Source: DASUAS01 sp035763625 (GTDB lineage: Bacteria; Actinomycetota; Acidimicrobiia; IMCC26256; DASPTH01). From it: DNA of 11,843 bases. Below, piece after piece: positions 1 to 6,704 of the stretch. The translations under genes and the position numbers were made by a program. The notes under the pieces are model-generated. The model made no database searches. It worked only from the letters and a program-made list of their open reading frames with translations, and was not told where the DNA came from. The DNA is taken from positions 1-11,843 of the forward strand of contig DASUAS010000279.1 of the NCBI GenBank assembly GCA_035763625.1. Reading direction: 5' to 3'. Each line of letters opens with the position of its first letter. The stretch's first letter is position 1.

Positions 1-911
1 AGGCGCGCGGCCGGGACGTTCGCACGTTCCGCGAGCATGAGCGTGTACCCGATGTGCTCGACCTGCTGCATCCGGCTGCCGAACACCGGCACCCCAGGAT
101 CGTGGTACATCGCCTTGTGCCACACCTTGGCCGCGATGCGGGCGTCACGCTGGTCGCGCCCGAACGCGTCGACCCGGACGCGCTCACCGGTGGCGAGCTC
201 GACATCCATCACCGCGGCGCGGGCGATGTGTTCAGCCGCGGGGGCGATGTCGACGACCTCGTAGCCGAGGTCGGTGAGCGCGGCGCGCACCTCCGCCACC
301 GACGGCCGACCCCCCGGTGCGCCCAGGAGGACGCGGACCAACGCGGCGATGCCGAACCCGACGAAGAGGCCGCCGAGGACGTCGGCGGGGAACCCGGCAC
401 CCAGGTACATCGCCGCTCCGCACACGAGCACGATGACGAGGACGAAGACCCGGCGGAGCGGCCGCACGATGAACGGCGCGATGCCGAACGAGAGCGCGGT
501 GATCGCGGCGACGTTGGCCACCGGGTAGACGGGCCCGTCGCCGATGCGCACCGCGACGTCCAACCCGCTGATGGCGTGCGTGCCGAGCACCTCGTTGAGC
601 AGCAGGGCGAGCCCCCACGCGCCGGCACCGGTGAGCGCGGCGTACCCGGCGACGCGGAGCTGCCGGAGCACGAGCAGGACCGCGGTGACGGCGAGCACGG
701 CCCAGATCGAACCGAGGGCATAGATGCCCTTGGCCAGGCCCACCATGTTGCCGCTGAGGTCGTTGAGTGCCCGGAAGAGGTTGACGTTGACGGTCGACTG
801 GGTCTGGGCCCAGAAGCCCACCAGCAACGCCAGGACCGCGCTGACGACGAGGAGCGCGAGATCGGCCGGTCGCCGCCGCGCCCGCTCATCGGTGTCACGG
901 ATCCACGTCAT
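1..911 (-). CDS. Degenerate PAP2-like membrane domain fused to kinase-like region (partial, C-terminus missing)
   Basis: The frame is open from an ATG at 911 to the left edge, giving 303 residues with no stop, so the 3' end is missing. Residues 17-35, 60-82, 87-108, 129-148, 153-172 and 178-197 are hydrophobic and form about six membrane helices. The region 129-181 has the layout of a PAP2 phosphatase core, but the catalytic residues are gone: PVAN (130-133) stands where PSGH belongs, and AAMYLGAGFPADVLGG (166-181) replaces SRxxxxxHxxxDxxxG, keeping only D177. From about residue 203 the protein is soluble, with a segment (240-290) resembling the N-lobe of the kinase-like domain in actinobacterial proteins that carry a lysylphosphatidylglycerol-synthase/flippase-type membrane domain at the C-terminus. 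That last domain would lie outside the window; this is from family memory. Only 13 bases separate it from the MFS gene upstream, so the two are probably co-transcribed. Function unknown; a role in envelope lipid handling is a guess. Confidence 0.8.
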   Translation of the reverse strand, partial: MTWIRDTDERARRRPADLALLVVSAVLALLVGFWAQTQSTVNVNLFRALNDLSGNMVGLAKGIYALGSIWAVLAVTAVLLVLRQLRVAGYAALTGAGAWGLALLLNEVLGTHAISGLDVAVRIGDGPVYPVANVAAITALSFGIAPFIVRPLRRVFVLVIVLVCGAAMYLGAGFPADVLGGLFVGFGIAALVRVLLGAPGGRPSVAEVRAALTDLGYEVVDIAPAAEHIARAAVMDVELATGERVRVDAFGRDQRDARIAAKVWHKAMYHDPGVPVFGSRMQQVEHIGYTLMLAERANVPAAR

Positions 912-924
912 GTGTGCGCCGAGC

Positions 925-2538
925 TCACGTGGTGACGGTCGCGTCGTCGCCGGTGTCCTCGGCGTGGTACTCGGAGAGCAGTGCGAGCTCGTCGTCGTGC
1001 TTGGGGAAGAAGAAGAACACGAGCGCGGCGCCGATGAGGATTGCGATGACGCCCGCGGCGTACGCCCAGTTGGCACCATCGATGAACGACGTCTTCGCCG
1101 CCGAGATGATCTGCTTCGAGTACTGCGGGTACTGCTGCGCGGTGTTCGCCGCGCTCGCGAACGACTTCGTGAGCTCGGACTGCACGTTGGTGCTGACGCT
1201 GCTTCCGTTGGGTGAGCTCGCGATCAGCTTGGTGAACGCGGTCGCGTACCCGGCCGTGAGCAGCGCGCCGAGGATCGACTGCATGATCGCCCCACCCAGG
1301 TCGCGCTGGAGGTCGGCGGTGGCCGACGCCATACCGGCACGACGCACCGGAACCGAGCCGGTCAGCGAGTGCGACGCGGGGGTGCCCGCGAACCCCACGC
1401 CGATGCCCACCAGCGAGTACGCGAGGCCGATCTCCCAGTAGTGGCTGTCGGAGCCCCACAGCACGAGCATGACGATGAACCCGAGGAAGCAGAACGCATA
1501 GCCCAGCAGCAGCGTGAAGCGTGAACCCTTCGCTTCGATGAGCTTCGCCGAGCGCGGCGCGACCACGACCATCAGCAGCGCGGCCGGGAGGATCGAGAGA
1601 CCGGCGTCGAGGGTGTCGTACCCGAGCACGTTCTGCAGGAACTGCTGACCGATGAACATCGCGGCCATGAGCGAGCCGAACACGATGATGCCGCCGCACG
1701 CGGCCACCCAGAAGATGCGCCGACGAGCGACGTCGAGGTCGTAGAGCGGGTTGCGGGCCCGGCGCTGGCGGAGCACGAACGTGATCGCGGCGGCGGCCGC
1801 GATCACGATCAAGCCGATCGCCAGCGTGCCTTTGTCGGGCACCGCTGCGAAGTTGATCCCGAGGATGAGCGCCCCGATCATCAGCGCCGAGAGGATGCCG
1901 CCGAAGTTGTCGACCGGATCGGTGGCCTCGTTCACGTGGCTGGGCACGAACTTCATCGCCAGTACCAGCGCGACGATGGCGAGCGGCAGCGTCACCAGGA
2001 ACACCGAGCCCCACCAGAAGTGCTCGAGCAGCGCGCCCGCGACGAGAGGCCCCAGCGCCGAGATCCCTCCGCCGATCGCCGACCACAGCGCGATCGCGCG
2101 GGTGCGGGGCTGTCCCGCCCAGAGCGCGGTGATGAGCGCGAGGGTCGTGGGATAGGCCATGCCGGCGGAGAGGCCACCGAGCACGCGCGCCGCCGCGAGC
2201 ACGCCGTCGCTGGGCGCATAGGCGGCCAGCAGGCACGCTGGGATCGACAGCACCACGCCGCCGACGAGCATCAGCTTGCGGCCGTAGCGGTCGCCCAGTG
2301 CGCCGAGGTAGAGCACCGAGGCGGCGAGGCCGAACGAGTAGCCGACCGCGATCAGGTTCAGCGTGGTCTGCGACGAGTCGAACGCCTTGCCGATGTCGGG
2401 CAGCGCGACGTTGGCGACCGCCAGGTTCAGGTTGGCGACGGCGGCGACGAGGATGAGGGCGACGAGGACGAGCTGCCCCCGTGCTGGCGCGCGGTCGGGC
2501 TCGGGCTGGCCCCGGCCCAGTGTCCCCGCTGCGCTCAC
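925..2538 (-). CDS. MFS transporter, DHA2 (14-helix drug:H+ antiporter) family
   Basis: This 537-residue protein has the length and hydrophobicity pattern of 14-helix DHA2 exporters such as EmrB/QacA, which sit in the cytoplasmic membrane and expel drugs or other small compounds in exchange for protons. Motif A is clear (GALGDRYGRK, 79-88), a motif C-like stretch with GPLVAG lies at 163-168 in helix 5, and the helix 1 signature ends in NVALPDIG (43-50). The usual LDxT of that signature reads LNLA (37-40), so the helix 1 acidic residue is absent. A long hydrophilic loop (about 436-488) sits between the last two helices and probably faces outward. The C-terminus is acidic and cytoplasmic. The start is the GTG at 2536-2538; there is no upstream Shine-Dalgarno, but a TATCGT hexamer seven bases away fits a leaderless transcript. 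Substrate cannot be predicted and no TetR- or MarR-like regulator is next to it. Confidence 0.92.
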   Translation of the reverse strand: MSAAGTLGRGQPEPDRAPARGQLVLVALILVAAVANLNLAVANVALPDIGKAFDSSQTTLNLIAVGYSFGLAASVLYLGALGDRYGRKLMLVGGVVLSIPACLLAAYAPSDGVLAAARVLGGLSAGMAYPTTLALITALWAGQPRTRAIALWSAIGGGISALGPLVAGALLEHFWWGSVFLVTLPLAIVALVLAMKFVPSHVNEATDPVDNFGGILSALMIGALILGINFAAVPDKGTLAIGLIVIAAAAAITFVLRQRRARNPLYDLDVARRRIFWVAACGGIIVFGSLMAAMFIGQQFLQNVLGYDTLDAGLSILPAALLMVVVAPRSAKLIEAKGSRFTLLLGYAFCFLGFIVMLVLWGSDSHYWEIGLAYSLVGIGVGFAGTPASHSLTGSVPVRRAGMASATADLQRDLGGAIMQSILGALLTAGYATAFTKLIASSPNGSSVSTNVQSELTKSFASAANTAQQYPQYSKQIISAAKTSFIDGANWAYAAGVIAILIGAALVFFFFPKHDDELALLSEYHAEDTGDDATVTT

Positions 2539-2659
2539 GGGCGGAACGATATCGGGGGTGCGGTGCCGTGCGCCTCACCTTCGTGGGGCGAGACGGGCCG
2601 GAGGGAGCGGCACGGATGCCGGTGAGGTCACCCGCTCGTCTTCGCGCCAGGATGGAGTC
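2539..2659. promoter_or_regulatory. Divergent promoter region between MFS transporter and DUF2252 gene
   Basis: This 121-base gap must hold promoters for both directions because the flanking genes point away from each other. It contains a short dyad, GGTGA-GG-TCACC (2621-2632), and the left arm is also found inverted as CCTCACC at 2573-2579. These could be an operator, but such short dyads arise by chance in GC-rich DNA. No convincing -35/-10 pair toward the DUF2252 gene was found. Confidence 0.4.
2546..2551 (-). promoter_or_regulatory. Candidate -10 hexamer for a leaderless MFS transcript
   Basis: On the minus strand the hexamer reads TATCGT, matching the actinobacterial TANNNT -10 pattern. 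It ends seven bases before the GTG start codon, which would place the transcription start at or next to that codon. The gene lacks a Shine-Dalgarno sequence, which agrees with leaderless translation. No -35 element is recognisable. Confidence 0.3.
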
Positions 2660-4087
2660 ATGAGCTCCACTCACGCGAACACCCCGCTCGTGCACCTCGA
2701 CCCCGACCAGCGCGCGGCCATCGGCCGGGCCGCCCGAGCCACGGTGCGCCGATCGTCGCACGCAGAGTGGGCGGCGCCCGCGCAACGCCGTGATCCGCAC
2801 GGGCTCCTGGCCGAGCAGGAGCAGTCCCGGGTCGACGAGCTCGTACCCCTGCGACACGAGCGGATGCTCGTGTCGCCGTTCACGTTCTACCGCGGTGCGG
2901 CGGTGATCATGGCCGCCGACCTCGGCTCCCAGCCCGACAGCGGGCTGCGGGTGCAGGCGTGCGGTGACGCCCACCTCTCGAACTTCGGCGGGTTCGCTTC
3001 GCCGGAACGGGCGCTGCAGTTCGACATCAACGACTTCGACGAGACGAACCCGGGTCCGTTCGAGTGGGACGTGAAGCGCCTCGCCACCAGCTTCGAGATC
3101 GCAGCCCGCTCGTTGGGCTTCACCGACAAGCAGAAGCGCGCGGCGGTGACCAACTCGGTGCGCGCGTACCGCGAGGCGATGGCCGGGTTCGCGGGCATGA
3201 CCAACCTCGACGTGTGGTACGCGCACCTCGACGTCGAGAAGCTGTTCAGCGAGTACCGCAGCCAGGCCACGCCCGACGAGGTGAAGCGCTTCGAGAAGAA
3301 CCTGTCCAAGGCGCAGTCCAAGGACAACATGAAGGCCTTCGCCAAGCTCACCGAGGTGGTCGACGGTGAGCACCGCATCCGGAGCGATCCGCCGCTCGTC
3401 ACGTCGCTGCGTGACCTCTTCGACGCCACCGACGCCGACGCCGCCGAGGATCTGCGGACCTGGCTGGCCGATCGCGTGCGGGTGTACCGCCGTTCGCTCC
3501 AGCCCGACCGTCGCCACCTCCTCGAGTCGTACCGGCTGGTCGACTTCGGCCGCAAGGTCGTGGGCGTGGGCAGTGTGGGCACGCGCTGCTGGATCGCGCT
3601 GATGCTCGGGCGCGACGACGTCGACCCGCTGTTCCTCCAGATCAAGGAGGCGGAGGCGTCGGTGCTGGAGCCCTACGCCGGTCGCAGCGGCTTCGCCAAC
3701 CACGGCCAGCGCGTCGTCGAGGGGCAGCGAATGCTGCAGACGACGAGCGACATCATGCTGGGCTGGATCCGCACCGAGGGCGTCGACGGCGTCGAGCGCG
3801 ACTACTACGTGCGCCAGCTCTGGGACTGGAAGTTCTCGGCCGACATCGACTCGATGTCGGCGGCGACGCTGGACATCTACGCCAAGCTCTGCGGCTGGAC
3901 CCTCGCCCGCGGCCACGCTCGTTCCGGCGATCGCATCGCGATCGCGGCCTACCTCGGCTCCGGTGAAGCCTTCGACAAGGCCATCGGGGAGTTCGCGGTG
4001 ACCTACGCCGATCAGAACGAGCGCGATTACGCGGCGGTCACCAAGGCACTGAAGGACACCGGGGACGCGCCGGCTGTGCGAAGCTGA
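2660..4087 (+). CDS. DUF2252 family protein (kinase-like motifs in permuted order)
   Basis: This 475-residue soluble protein belongs to the DUF2252 family (COG4320), whose function is not established. The family hallmarks are FYRGAA (77-82), GDAHLSNFG (102-110) and DINDFDE (122-128) followed by EWDVKRLATS (135-144). The GDxHxxN and DFD motifs resemble the catalytic loop and metal-binding Asp of aminoglycoside-phosphotransferase/protein-kinase folds. Further on, GVGSVG (302-307) matches a GxGxxG nucleotide loop, K329 in LQIKEA resembles the ATP-binding lysine, and YYVRQLWDWK (382-391) resembles a hinge; thus the N-lobe elements come after the catalytic loop. The ATG at 2660 is chosen because residues upstream of it in the frame have no family character and AGGA (2649-2652) lies seven bases before it. 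It is the first gene of a same-strand run with the cytochrome bd genes, 27 bases ahead of the next ORF. Family assignment is firm; kinase activity is inference. Confidence 0.93.
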   Translation: MSSTHANTPLVHLDPDQRAAIGRAARATVRRSSHAEWAAPAQRRDPHGLLAEQEQSRVDELVPLRHERMLVSPFTFYRGAAVIMAADLGSQPDSGLRVQACGDAHLSNFGGFASPERALQFDINDFDETNPGPFEWDVKRLATSFEIAARSLGFTDKQKRAAVTNSVRAYREAMAGFAGMTNLDVWYAHLDVEKLFSEYRSQATPDEVKRFEKNLSKAQSKDNMKAFAKLTEVVDGEHRIRSDPPLVTSLRDLFDATDADAAEDLRTWLADRVRVYRRSLQPDRRHLLESYRLVDFGRKVVGVGSVGTRCWIALMLGRDDVDPLFLQIKEAEASVLEPYAGRSGFANHGQRVVEGQRMLQTTSDIMLGWIRTEGVDGVERDYYVRQLWDWKFSADIDSMSAATLDIYAKLCGWTLARGHARSGDRIAIAAYLGSGEAFDKAIGEFAVTYADQNERDYAAVTKALKDTGDAPAVRS

Positions 4088-4100
4088 TCCCCGGACCAGC

Positions 4101-4107
4101 GGGAGGG
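4101..4107 (+). promoter_or_regulatory. Ribosome binding site of the 38-residue ORF
   Basis: GGGAGGG, with GGAGGG seven bases before the GTG at 4115. It is one of the best Shine-Dalgarno sequences in the window and is the main support for translation of the small ORF that follows. Confidence 0.7.
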
Positions 4108-4114
4108 TCGAACG

Positions 4115-4231
4115 GTGTACTTCGTGGGGATCGGGATCTTCTTCTTCGTCGCACTGCTGTGCGTCGCCGCCTACTTCGGTGCGCGGAAGCAGCGTCGGCG
4201 CTACGAGGAGACCGGGTCGCTCGACGGGTAG
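4115..4231 (+). CDS. Small single-helix membrane protein upstream of cydA (38 aa)
   Basis: A GTG-started ORF of 38 codons plus TAG fits exactly between the DUF2252 gene and cydA. The product begins MYFVGIGIFFFVALLCVAAYF, a single hydrophobic helix (2-21), then a strongly basic stretch, ARKQRRRY (23-30), and a short acidic end, EETGSLDG. By the positive-inside rule the C-terminus should be cytoplasmic. A good Shine-Dalgarno precedes it and its stop is 12 bases from the cydA start. Known bd oxidases of other phyla have single-helix subunits of similar size (CydX, about 37 residues, in Proteobacteria; CydS in Bacillota), normally encoded after cydB or elsewhere. I see no sequence identity to those, only the same architecture. 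It could be an accessory subunit or assembly factor of the oxidase, or a leader peptide; this is inference. Confidence 0.68.
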   Translation: MYFVGIGIFFFVALLCVAAYFGARKQRRRYEETGSLDG

Positions 4232-4243
4232 GAGAGCGTCATC

Positions 4244-5674
4244 GTGACGAGCGCGCTCGGCTGGGTGCTGGCGGTGAACCCGGTGCCGTGGGCCCGGTCG
4301 CAAATGGCCTTCACGCTCGCGTTCCACATCGTCCTGGTGCCGCTCGGCGTGGCCTGGGGCTTCATGACGCTGGTCGCGAACTACCGCGCGATCAAGAAGA
4401 ACGATGCCGACGCGCTCGTGCTCGCCCAGCGGTGGTCGAAGTACATGGCCGTCACGTTCGCGGTGGGCGCGGTGACCGGCACCGTGCTCTCGTTCGAGTT
4501 CGGGCTGCTCTGGCCGCGGTTCATGGGCCGGTTCGGTGACGCGTTCGGCATCCCGTTCGCGGTCGAGGGGTTGTTCTTCTTCCTCGAGGCGATCTTCATC
4601 GCCGTCTACATCTACGGCTGGAAGCGGCTGAAGCCGTGGCCGCACTTCTGGACCGGGGTGCCGGTCGTGATCGCCGGCATCGGCGGCACCGTGTCGGTCG
4701 TCGCCGCGAACGCATGGATGAACGAGCCCTCCGGGTTCACGCTGAACTCCGCGGGCAAGGTCGTCGACGTCGATCCGTGGGGCGTGATCTTCAACAAGGC
4801 GATGCCGCTCCAGACCATCCACATGCTGATCGCCGCATACCTCGTGGGCGGGTTCCTGATCGCGTCGGTCTACGCGTTCGCGATGCTGCGCGGCCGCCGA
4901 GACCGGTATCACCGCATCGGGTTCCTGATCCCCTTCACGGTCGCGGCCATCGCGGTGCCGTTCCAGATGCTCGTGGGCGACGAGCTCGCCCGCTGGGTGT
5001 ACAACAACGAGCCGACGAAGTTCGCCGCCATCGAGATGGTGCCGAAGACCTCGAGCGACGTCCCCGAGACCCTCTTCGGGCACCTCGACGACAAGGGTGA
5101 GGTGGTGGGGGGCATCGAGATCCCCGGGCTGGCGTCGATCCTTTCGGACCCGTCCCAGGGCACCGGCACCGTGATCCAGGGTCTCGACGCCTTCCCGAAG
5201 AACGCACGACCGACCAACGCCGAGGTCGACGTGGTGCACCTCGGGTGGGACGTGATGGTCGGGCTCGGGACCTTGCTGTTCCTGCTCTCGCTCTGGTACT
5301 TCGCGGCGTGGGTGTTCAAGCGGCGGATGCCCAAGAGCAAGCTGTTCCTCCTGATCGCGACCGTCGCCGGGGTGCTCTCGGTGATCACGCTCGAAGCGGG
5401 CTGGGTGGTCACCGAGGTGGGGCGCCAACCGTGGATCGTGCGCAACTACATGCGGGTGGAGCAGGCGGCCACCGCGAACACCGGCGTGTGGGTCACGTTC
5501 TTCGCGGTCCTGTTCATCTACCTCGGGCTCGGCGTCACCGTGATCCTCGTGTTGCGGCTGATGAGCCGTCGCTGGCGCGAGGGTGAGGGCGACGTCGACG
5601 CCGGCGGTCCGTACGGCCCCCGGCCGACACCTCCACCGACCGACTCGACCGCACCCAAGGAACTGGTCACATGA
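4244..5674 (+). CDS. cydA: Cytochrome bd quinol oxidase subunit I
   Basis: CydA is the haem-carrying subunit of cytochrome bd, which oxidises quinol and reduces oxygen to water in the cytoplasmic membrane. The residues corresponding to the E. coli ligands and channel residues are present: H28 (E. coli H19) in AFHIVLVPLG, E108 and E115 (E99, E107) in FAVEGLFFFLE, H193 (H186) in QTIHML, M338 (M393) in WDVMVG, and E391/R394 (E445/R448) in GWVVTEVGRQPW. The quinol-site pair K259/E264 lies in TKFAAIE. At 476 residues it is shorter than the E. coli protein (522), consistent with the short Q-loop class. The C-terminus (450-476) is a proline-rich polar tail, PYGPRPTPPPTD, not needed for catalysis. 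The GTG start at 4244 has AGGAGAG (4230-4236) seven bases before it, and the reading frame overlaps cydB by four bases (ATGA). Low-oxygen or stress induction is typical of the family, not shown here. Confidence 0.97.
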   Translation: MTSALGWVLAVNPVPWARSQMAFTLAFHIVLVPLGVAWGFMTLVANYRAIKKNDADALVLAQRWSKYMAVTFAVGAVTGTVLSFEFGLLWPRFMGRFGDAFGIPFAVEGLFFFLEAIFIAVYIYGWKRLKPWPHFWTGVPVVIAGIGGTVSVVAANAWMNEPSGFTLNSAGKVVDVDPWGVIFNKAMPLQTIHMLIAAYLVGGFLIASVYAFAMLRGRRDRYHRIGFLIPFTVAAIAVPFQMLVGDELARWVYNNEPTKFAAIEMVPKTSSDVPETLFGHLDDKGEVVGGIEIPGLASILSDPSQGTGTVIQGLDAFPKNARPTNAEVDVVHLGWDVMVGLGTLLFLLSLWYFAAWVFKRRMPKSKLFLLIATVAGVLSVITLEAGWVVTEVGRQPWIVRNYMRVEQAATANTGVWVTFFAVLFIYLGLGVTVILVLRLMSRRWREGEGDVDAGGPYGPRPTPPPTDSTAPKELVT

Positions 5675-6702
5675 GCGACGTGGTGGCGGTGATCCTCATG
5701 GTGGGGATCACCGCCTACGCCCTGTTCGGCGGGGCCGACTTCGGTGCCGGCTTCTGGGACCTGACCGCGGGTGGGACCGAGCGGGGGCGTGCTCCCCGCG
5801 CGGTGATCACCCACTCGATCGGACCCGTGTGGGAGGCCAACCACGTCTGGCTCATCTTCTGCCTGGTGGTGCTCTGGACGGCGTTCTCCGAGGCGTTCGC
5901 CTCGATCACGCTCACGTTGTTCGTGCCGCTCTCGATCGCAGCGCTCGGCATCGTGTTCCGCGGCTCCGCCTTCGCGTTCCGCAAGGAGGTCACGCGCACC
6001 TCCAGCCAGCGCAACTTCGGCGTCGCGTTCGCGGCGTCGTCGGTGATCGTGCCGTACTGCATGGGTGCCGTCGCCGGCGCGATCGCGTCGGGCCGCGTGC
6101 CCGCGGGCGGCAAGGCCGGCGATCCGTGGTCGAGTTGGATCAACGCCACGTCGATCCTCGGAGGCGTGCTCGCGGTGACGGTGTGCGCGTACCTTGCCGC
6201 GGTCTACATGGTGTGGGACGCGCGTCGGATCGGACGACCGGGGATGGTCGAGTACTTCCGACGTCGCGCGGTGGGCGCCGCGATCGTTGCCGGTGTCGTG
6301 GCGCTGGCCGGCATCGTCGTCCTCCACGCCGACTCGATCTACGTGTTCCACGGCCTCATGTCGCGTGCGCTCCCGCTGGTGATCGTCTCCGCGCTGTGCG
6401 GCCTCGGCTCGCTCGCGCTGCTGATGCGGTCCAAACAGTCGGGTGCGCGGCTGCTCGCCATGGGTGCCGTCGCCACCGTCGTGCTCGGATGGGGCGTGGC
6501 GCAGTACCCGTACATCCTGCCGACGAGCATGAAGCTCTCGGCCGCGGCCTCGCCCGACCCCACGCTCTGGTCGGTCGTGATCGTGTTCGTCGTCGCCGCG
6601 GTGGTGATCCTGCCGTCGCTCGGGCTGCTCTACTACCTCGACCAGCGTGACCTCCTCGGCTCGCCCGTCGTCGAGCCGGGCATCGTCGACGACGACGGTT
6701 GA
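5671..6702 (+). CDS. cydB: Cytochrome bd quinol oxidase subunit II
   Basis: CydB pairs with CydA in the membrane and is required for a working bd oxidase, probably by shaping the oxygen and proton paths. The 343-residue product has the usual conserved blocks: GGADFGAGFW (20-29), GPVWEANHVW (51-60) and AQYPYILP (277-284), and about eight to nine hydrophobic helices. Start ATG overlaps the cydA stop as ATGA, with AAGGAA (5657-5662) inside the cydA tail as ribosome binding site, so translation is likely coupled. The downstream gene is on the other strand and begins its stop codon only two bases later, so no room exists for a separate terminator. The cydC/cydD transporter genes needed for bd assembly in E. 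coli are not in this window. The second half diverges more from well-known CydB proteins than the first, which is normal for this subunit. Confidence 0.97.
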   Translation: MSDVVAVILMVGITAYALFGGADFGAGFWDLTAGGTERGRAPRAVITHSIGPVWEANHVWLIFCLVVLWTAFSEAFASITLTLFVPLSIAALGIVFRGSAFAFRKEVTRTSSQRNFGVAFAASSVIVPYCMGAVAGAIASGRVPAGGKAGDPWSSWINATSILGGVLAVTVCAYLAAVYMVWDARRIGRPGMVEYFRRRAVGAAIVAGVVALAGIVVLHADSIYVFHGLMSRALPLVIVSALCGLGSLALLMRSKQSGARLLAMGAVATVVLGWGVAQYPYILPTSMKLSAAASPDPTLWSVVIVFVVAAVVILPSLGLLYYLDQRDLLGSPVVEPGIVDDDG

Positions 6703-6704
6703 CG

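Noticed and set aside
209..898. Minus-strand frame with a Ser/Arg-rich 229-residue product
   Set aside because: It is the +1 shadow of the pseudo-PAP2 gene and contains only Ser/Arg/Pro runs.
54..935. Plus-strand open frame of 293 codons opposite the left-edge membrane protein
   Set aside because: The product is rich in Asp, Glu, Arg and His with no domain character, whereas the minus-strand frame gives a proper multi-helix membrane protein.
2573..2632. Inverted repeat CCTCACC / GGTGAGG and the dyad GGTGA-GG-TCACC as an operator or terminator
   Set aside because: Arms of five to seven bases, 41 bases apart in the first case, are within chance expectation for GC-rich DNA. Kept only as a remark in the promoter region entry.
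2652..2663. Three-codon mini-ORF (ATG GAG TCA TGA) overlapping the DUF2252 start, as a translational control element
   Set aside because: It could be a coincidence of the ribosome binding site sequence, and nothing else supports regulation there.
4159..4539. Plus-strand frame overlapping the small ORF and cydA start
   Set aside because: The Arg/Ala/Gly-rich product has no family match by eye and lies over the well-supported cydA N-terminus.
908..5428. A 1506-codon open frame on the minus strand, running through the MFS gene and antisense to the DUF2252 and cydA genes
   Set aside because: The product is low-complexity (Arg, His, Glu, Asp, Gly, Pro) and mirrors the codon bias of the real genes, which have clear family motifs. 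Long open antisense frames are common in GC-rich DNA.
5518..6351. Minus-strand 277-codon frame opposite cydB
   Set aside because: His/Arg/Asp/Glu-rich antisense shadow; cydB on the plus strand is certain.
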